The notes beneath the pieces were generated by a model. The model searched no databases and was not told the DNA's origin. It saw only the letters and a program-made list of their open reading frames with translations. A program made the position numbers and the translations under genes. Positions 7,412 to 10,631 of a stretch of 10,631 nt of DNA are shown piece after piece. The DNA comes from CBDVBD01 sp965372135 (GTDB lineage Bacteria; Electryoneota; RPQS01; CBDVBD01), in the NCBI GenBank assembly GCA_965372135.1, contig CBDVBD010000115.1, positions 1 through 10,631 of the forward strand. Direction: 5' to 3'. Position 1 is the first letter of the stretch. Every line of letters begins with the position of its first letter.

Positions 7412-8230
7412 ATGGCTAAACGCGCTGCACTGTTTTCTCCTTTCCGGGAGTTTTTTGCTCTAATCGTGGCAATTGTGGTATCAGCGGTATTGATCCAAAC
7501 CAACGATATGCCACAAATGATTAGGGTCCGCGCCCAGGTGGAATCGGTTGTAAAAGTCGTACTAAGCCCCTTTCGCTTTGTACCTCATGCTGTGAAACTA
7601 TGGGAGGAAAACAAAGTCCTTCGCCGCCAGGCTGTAGCCCTATCCCAAGAAAATGCCATGTTAAAGGAAGCGTTCCTGGAAAATATCAGGCTGCGTAAAC
7701 TTTTAGGATTCAAAGAGAGAGAACTCCGACCGGTAATCGCCGCCGAAGTCATCGGACGTGGTGCTCCGTACCTGCCAAATCGCCTATTGCTTAACATGGG
7801 AAGCAACAGTGGCGTAAAACAACGATCTGCGGTTGTGACCGCCGATGGGCTGGTCGGAAAAATCATCAATGTAGGTCCCATGTCATCCGTTGCCGGTATC
7901 TTAATGGATCGAAATATGGGCGTGGCTGCACGATTGCAGACCAGCCGTGTTGACGGTATCATCCATTGGGATGGCGGACAAGCATTACACCTAGACCATA
8001 TTCCCATCACCACCAAAGTACAACCGGGAGAACGTGTAATCACGTCGGGAATTGGCGGTATCTACCCGGAAGGTCTGTTTGTAGGAACCGTAACCATCGT
8101 CCGAGATGCACCTGATAACTTATTTAAAATAATATACGTACGACCAAACGTCGATTTTTCACGCCTGGAAGAAGTCTTTATATTGGAACCCGTCCAATGG
8201 GCGTTGGATCCCCTGATGCTTTCGGAGTAA
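7412..8230 (+). CDS. mreC: Rod shape-determining protein MreC
   Basis: A bitopic inner-membrane protein whose periplasmic part binds and activates PBP2 in the Rod complex. Its 272 residues are within the family range. A short cytoplasmic basic N-terminus precedes one membrane helix (about 13-29). A coiled coil follows (about 62-98, LWEENKVLRRQ onward) and ends at the conserved KLLGFKER. The C-terminal double beta-barrel domain shows GAPYLPNRLLLNMGSNSGV (117-135), ADGLVGKI (144-151) and the conserved SGIGGIYPEGLFVG (212-225). An in-frame TGA at 7406 rules out a longer protein. GAGG lies 13 nt before ATG, which is distant, so initiation may be modest. It begins 50 nt after mreB and its stop is followed 3 nt later by mreD. 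There is no glutamine- or proline-rich C-terminal extension. Confidence 0.96.
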   Translation: MAKRAALFSPFREFFALIVAIVVSAVLIQTNDMPQMIRVRAQVESVVKVVLSPFRFVPHAVKLWEENKVLRRQAVALSQENAMLKEAFLENIRLRKLLGFKERELRPVIAAEVIGRGAPYLPNRLLLNMGSNSGVKQRSAVVTADGLVGKIINVGPMSSVAGILMDRNMGVAARLQTSRVDGIIHWDGGQALHLDHIPITTKVQPGERVITSGIGGIYPEGLFVGTVTIVRDAPDNLFKIIYVRPNVDFSRLEEVFILEPVQWALDPLMLSE

Positions 8231-8233
8231 TTT

Positions 8234-8716
8234 ATGCCTGTGATTCGACACATCTTGATAATCATAGTATTACTGATTGTACAAGCTGCTGTTGGTCGCT
8301 TTATCACCATCGGTCAAATTCAACCGAATTTATTGACCATATATGTGATCTACATGACCTTACGTCGCGGTCCACGTGATGGAATTTGGATTGGATTGAT
8401 CATCGGGATTGTCCAAGATTTGGTTACTACCCAATTTCTTGGAATATCATCCCTGTCACTTGCAATTACCTGCATCATCATCGGTAAGCTTAATAATCTC
8501 TGGCCGGCTACATCTCGATTGGGCTGGATTGGATGGCTTTTGGGTGGTACGCTATTGCACGGACTAATATACTTTTACTTCTATGCATCTGGAACCTATC
8601 TATCATTCGGGAAACTGCTCTGGAACTACGCATTACCTTCCGCAATCTATACTACTGTTCTGGGAGCCATTTGGTCAATTACTCCCTGGTGGAAACCGAG
8701 TGTCAGAAGGGGATAA
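8234..8716 (+). CDS. mreD: Rod shape-determining membrane protein MreD
   Basis: An integral inner-membrane partner of MreC and the PBP2/RodA synthase in the Rod complex. Its 160 residues match the family (E. coli about 160). It is very hydrophobic, with about five or six predicted membrane helices near residues 5-20, 31-43, 49-64, 68-86, 97-116 and 130-150. The family-typical stretch QPNLLTIYVIY (30-40), RGPRDGIWIGLIIGIVQDL (45-63) and LGISSLSLAI (69-78) supports MreD over a generic membrane protein. GGAG lies 6 nt before ATG and overlaps the end of mreC, with only 3 nt between the genes, so mreC and mreD are translationally linked. A 105-nt gap then precedes mrdA, the longest in the window. 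Confidence 0.93.
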   Translation: MPVIRHILIIIVLLIVQAAVGRFITIGQIQPNLLTIYVIYMTLRRGPRDGIWIGLIIGIVQDLVTTQFLGISSLSLAITCIIIGKLNNLWPATSRLGWIGWLLGGTLLHGLIYFYFYASGTYLSFGKLLWNYALPSAIYTTVLGAIWSITPWWKPSVRRG

Positions 8717-8719
8717 GCA

Positions 8720-8736
8720 ACTGTGTAGCTTACAGT
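8720..8736 (+). repeat. Small hairpin after mreD
   Basis: ACTGT and ACAGT can pair around a 7-base loop just after the mreD stop. The stem is only 5 bp and no T-run follows, so it is not a convincing intrinsic terminator. It could slow a nuclease or partly separate mreD from mrdA, but this is weak. Confidence 0.2.
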
Positions 8737-8792
8737 CGAAGCATTGATTGTCAGTATTGATACCGTTCGGAACCCAAAGATCATACTGCAGC

Positions 8793-8825
8793 ATGGAGAC
8801 TCCTGCACATAAGACCCTAACATGA
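8793..8825 (+). CDS. Possible 10-codon leader ORF overlapping the mrdA start
   Basis: ATG at 8793 opens a ten-codon frame (METPAHKTLT) whose TGA shares bases with the mrdA ATG, giving the classic ATGA coupling arrangement. The frame is open back to a TTG at 8748, allowing up to 25 codons. No good Shine-Dalgarno precedes either start. mrdA itself lacks a Shine-Dalgarno at normal distance, so reinitiation after this small frame could explain its translation. The overlap could equally be coincidence, as the frame is too short to test by coding bias. Confidence 0.2.
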   Translation: METPAHKTLT

Positions 8826-10597
8826 AATATACCTTCGATATAAAACGCCTGTGGATGCTGGTTGCGTTGGCTTCCTTGATGTTCGCCATACTATTCTGGC
8901 GCCTGGTACAACTACAGATCGTCCAGGGCGAACAATTGCTAAGAGTCTCCGAAGGCAACCGGATTCGAGCGATAGAAATCGATCCGGTACGGGGAAAAAT
9001 CTATGACCGCCATGGCAATTTACTGGTGGATAATCGCCCCAGCTTTTCGGTGTTTGTGGTTCCCTATGAAATGCGCCGAAACCTGGAAACCGCTTCCTTT
9101 CTGGTGCGGTTTCTGCAATTGGATTCTTTGACAATAAAAGAGAAAATTTCTCGGCAGCGATCCCAACCCTTCAAACCGGTAAGAATATCCCGAGATGTCC
9201 CCTTCGCCAGTATCGCAACGCTGGAAGAGCACATGTCCGAGCTCCCTGGAGTACTGGTTCGCATCGAAACTAAACGACATTATCCCGTTACTAATGCCCC
9301 ACATCTTCTTGGGTACATTGGAGAATTATCCAAAGAAAATCCCAAAAAATTCCCTGGGGTTCCGGCGGGCGATATCGTTGGTAAAAGCGGATTGGAATAC
9401 CAATATGATAACCTATTGCGCGGAGAAAAAGGTGTCAAATATATCCAAGTCGATGCCTTGGGTCGAGAACTGGGCGAGGTATATAAAGAAACTGCCGTAC
9501 CGCCTGTCCCCGGACCGGACTTGTACCTGACATTGGATCTCCATCTGATGAATTATGCGGATTCCTTGCTGGGAGACCGTCCCGGTTCCGTAGTCACCAT
9601 CGATCCTTGGAATGGAGAAATCTTTGTGCTCCTGAGCAAACCGCGGTATGATCCAGATTTGTTCAGCGGAGTGATGTCCCCCGAAACCTGGAAACAACTA
9701 CAAGAAAATCCGGACAAACCGTTACTGCACCGTGCCATCCAGTCCGGCTATCCCCCAGGATCAACCTTGAAAATGGCAATCTTGGCAGCGGCGCTGGAAT
9801 CCGGCGCCATTAAAAAACAACATGTTATCAACTGTCCTGGGGTATTCCAACTGGGCAGGAGACCATATAGATGTTGGCGGCATGAAGGACATGGATCAGT
9901 GGGCATACTGAAATCTATTGAAGAGTCCTGCGACGTATTCTATTATCAGGTGGGATTAGATGCTGGCTTGGATGTGCTGGAATCCATGCTAAAAGCCTTC
10001 CATTTCGGAACCCCAACCGGCATAGACCTCGATTCCGAAATCAAAGGCTTGGTTCCCGGTAAAGACTATTATAACCGACGGTACGGTCCTCGGGGTTGGA
10101 CTAAGGGCTTGATCCCTAACATATCCATCGGTCAAGGTGAAGTCTTGGTCAGCCCGATCCAAATGGCACACTTTGCTGCCATTCTTGCAACACGCGGTCG
10201 ATGTCCGCAACTACATCTTTATGGTGGCTTATCTCCGGTTGGATGGCAGCCCTTCACAGAACGTGAATATCCCTATGAAACCTTGGAATTACACCCGGAA
10301 ACCTGGGATATTATCCAGGAAGGCATGCGCTTGGTGTTACACGGCGAAAATGGAACAGCCCAATGGCTAAATCCCCAGACTCCTATGGCAGGAAAAACCG
10401 GTACCGCCCAAAATCCTCATGGCGAGGACCATGCTTGGTTCGTGGCTTTTGCTCCCTATGACAACCCACAAATTGCGGTATCAGTACTGGTGGAACACGG
10501 CGAACACGGCAGTACCGCTGCGGCACCTATCGCCGTCAGACTTATTCAGGAATTCCTCCGTCGCACACCGACCGAGGAATTGATAGCGGAGAAATAA
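8822..10597 (+). CDS. mrdA: Penicillin-binding protein 2 (Rod-complex transpeptidase)
   Basis: The class B penicillin-binding protein of the elongasome; it cross-links nascent peptidoglycan together with the glycosyltransferase RodA. Its 591 residues are slightly short of E. coli PBP2 (633) but complete. A short cytoplasmic N-terminus precedes one membrane helix (about 11-34). The pedestal domain shows GNRIRAIEIDPVRGKIYDR (45-63), and the transpeptidase domain begins near 230. The catalytic motifs are SxxK as Ser314-Thr-Leu-Lys317, SxN as Ser369-Cys-Asp371, and KTG at 525-527. Cys338, Cys351, His357 and Cys370 form a spaced set like the zinc site reported in Acinetobacter baumannii PBP2. An in-frame TAA at 8810 rules out a longer N-terminus, and no good Shine-Dalgarno precedes ATG 8822. 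PBP2 rather than the division protein FtsI is indicated by the mreBCD neighbours and the SCD form of the second motif. The final 34 bases of the window hold no visible start; rodA is expected beyond. Confidence 0.96.
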   Translation: MKYTFDIKRLWMLVALASLMFAILFWRLVQLQIVQGEQLLRVSEGNRIRAIEIDPVRGKIYDRHGNLLVDNRPSFSVFVVPYEMRRNLETASFLVRFLQLDSLTIKEKISRQRSQPFKPVRISRDVPFASIATLEEHMSELPGVLVRIETKRHYPVTNAPHLLGYIGELSKENPKKFPGVPAGDIVGKSGLEYQYDNLLRGEKGVKYIQVDALGRELGEVYKETAVPPVPGPDLYLTLDLHLMNYADSLLGDRPGSVVTIDPWNGEIFVLLSKPRYDPDLFSGVMSPETWKQLQENPDKPLLHRAIQSGYPPGSTLKMAILAAALESGAIKKQHVINCPGVFQLGRRPYRCWRHEGHGSVGILKSIEESCDVFYYQVGLDAGLDVLESMLKAFHFGTPTGIDLDSEIKGLVPGKDYYNRRYGPRGWTKGLIPNISIGQGEVLVSPIQMAHFAAILATRGRCPQLHLYGGLSPVGWQPFTEREYPYETLELHPETWDIIQEGMRLVLHGENGTAQWLNPQTPMAGKTGTAQNPHGEDHAWFVAFAPYDNPQIAVSVLVEHGEHGSTAAAPIAVRLIQEFLRRTPTEELIAEK

Positions 10598-10631
10598 ATA
10601 CTGACCACTGGAAATCAACAAATAAACAACC

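Noticed and set aside
8743..8761. Direct repeat ATTGAT spaced 13 nt in the mreD-mrdA gap
   Set aside because: A six-base AT-rich repeat of two copies is expected by chance and has no third copy.
8757..8787. Promoter-like pair TTGATA, 19 nt, CATACT before mrdA
   Set aside because: The -35 match is good, but the spacer is too long and the -10 is weak; it would also leave only a short leader, so it stays a possibility only.
8791..8807. Imperfect hairpin around GGAGACTCC before mrdA
   Set aside because: Stable pairing needs a bulge or a one-base loop; the GGAG is 24 nt from the mrdA ATG, too far for a normal ribosome binding site.

Overview
The window is ordinary bacterial chromosome, densely coding. 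Ten genes all lie on the + strand, and I see no RNA gene, insertion sequence, phage gene, CRISPR array or long repeat. Several features point to the Fibrobacterota-Chlorobiota-Bacteroidota (FCB) superphylum or a neighbouring uncultured phylum such as Neomarinimicrobiota, Calditrichota or KSB1. These are a GWxTD-domain lipoprotein (a family I know mainly from that part of the tree), a PurN with a GGKGMYG-type active-site loop, intermediate GC content, and AT-rich gaps. The exact phylum cannot be settled from the sequence alone, and this assignment is inference.

Layout: (1) 43-3546 is a tightly coupled cluster with overlapping genes: rimO (ribosomal protein S12 methylthiotransferase), a GWxTD-domain lipoprotein, and a peptidase S66 LD-carboxypeptidase. 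(2) 3559-5773 holds purN and purH, for purine synthesis. (3) 5840-6274 encodes a small unrecognised lipoprotein. (4) 6339-10597 is the rod-shape (elongasome) cluster mreB, mreC, mreD and mrdA (PBP2). rodA would be the expected next gene, but only 34 bases remain after mrdA and no start is visible in them.

Spacings in order are -17, -7, +12, +34, +66, +64, +50, +3 and +105 nt. The first five genes, and mreC-mreD, look translationally coupled or closely co-transcribed. The gaps before the small lipoprotein, mreB and mrdA are the most likely places for internal promoters or translational control. No convincing intrinsic terminator was seen anywhere, so the whole window could be one long transcription unit or several nested ones.

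Functionally, the elongasome genes build the lateral wall: MreB filaments, the MreC/MreD membrane bridge and the PBP2 transpeptidase. The LD-carboxypeptidase trims murein peptides for recycling. The two lipoproteins are envelope proteins of unknown function next to this machinery. RimO, PurN and PurH are housekeeping neighbours. I found no clearly new multi-gene system. The least explained parts are the GWxTD lipoprotein, the small lipoprotein before mreB, a Cys/Cys/His/Cys metal-site pattern in PBP2, and possible leader or palindrome elements at the mreB and mrdA starts.
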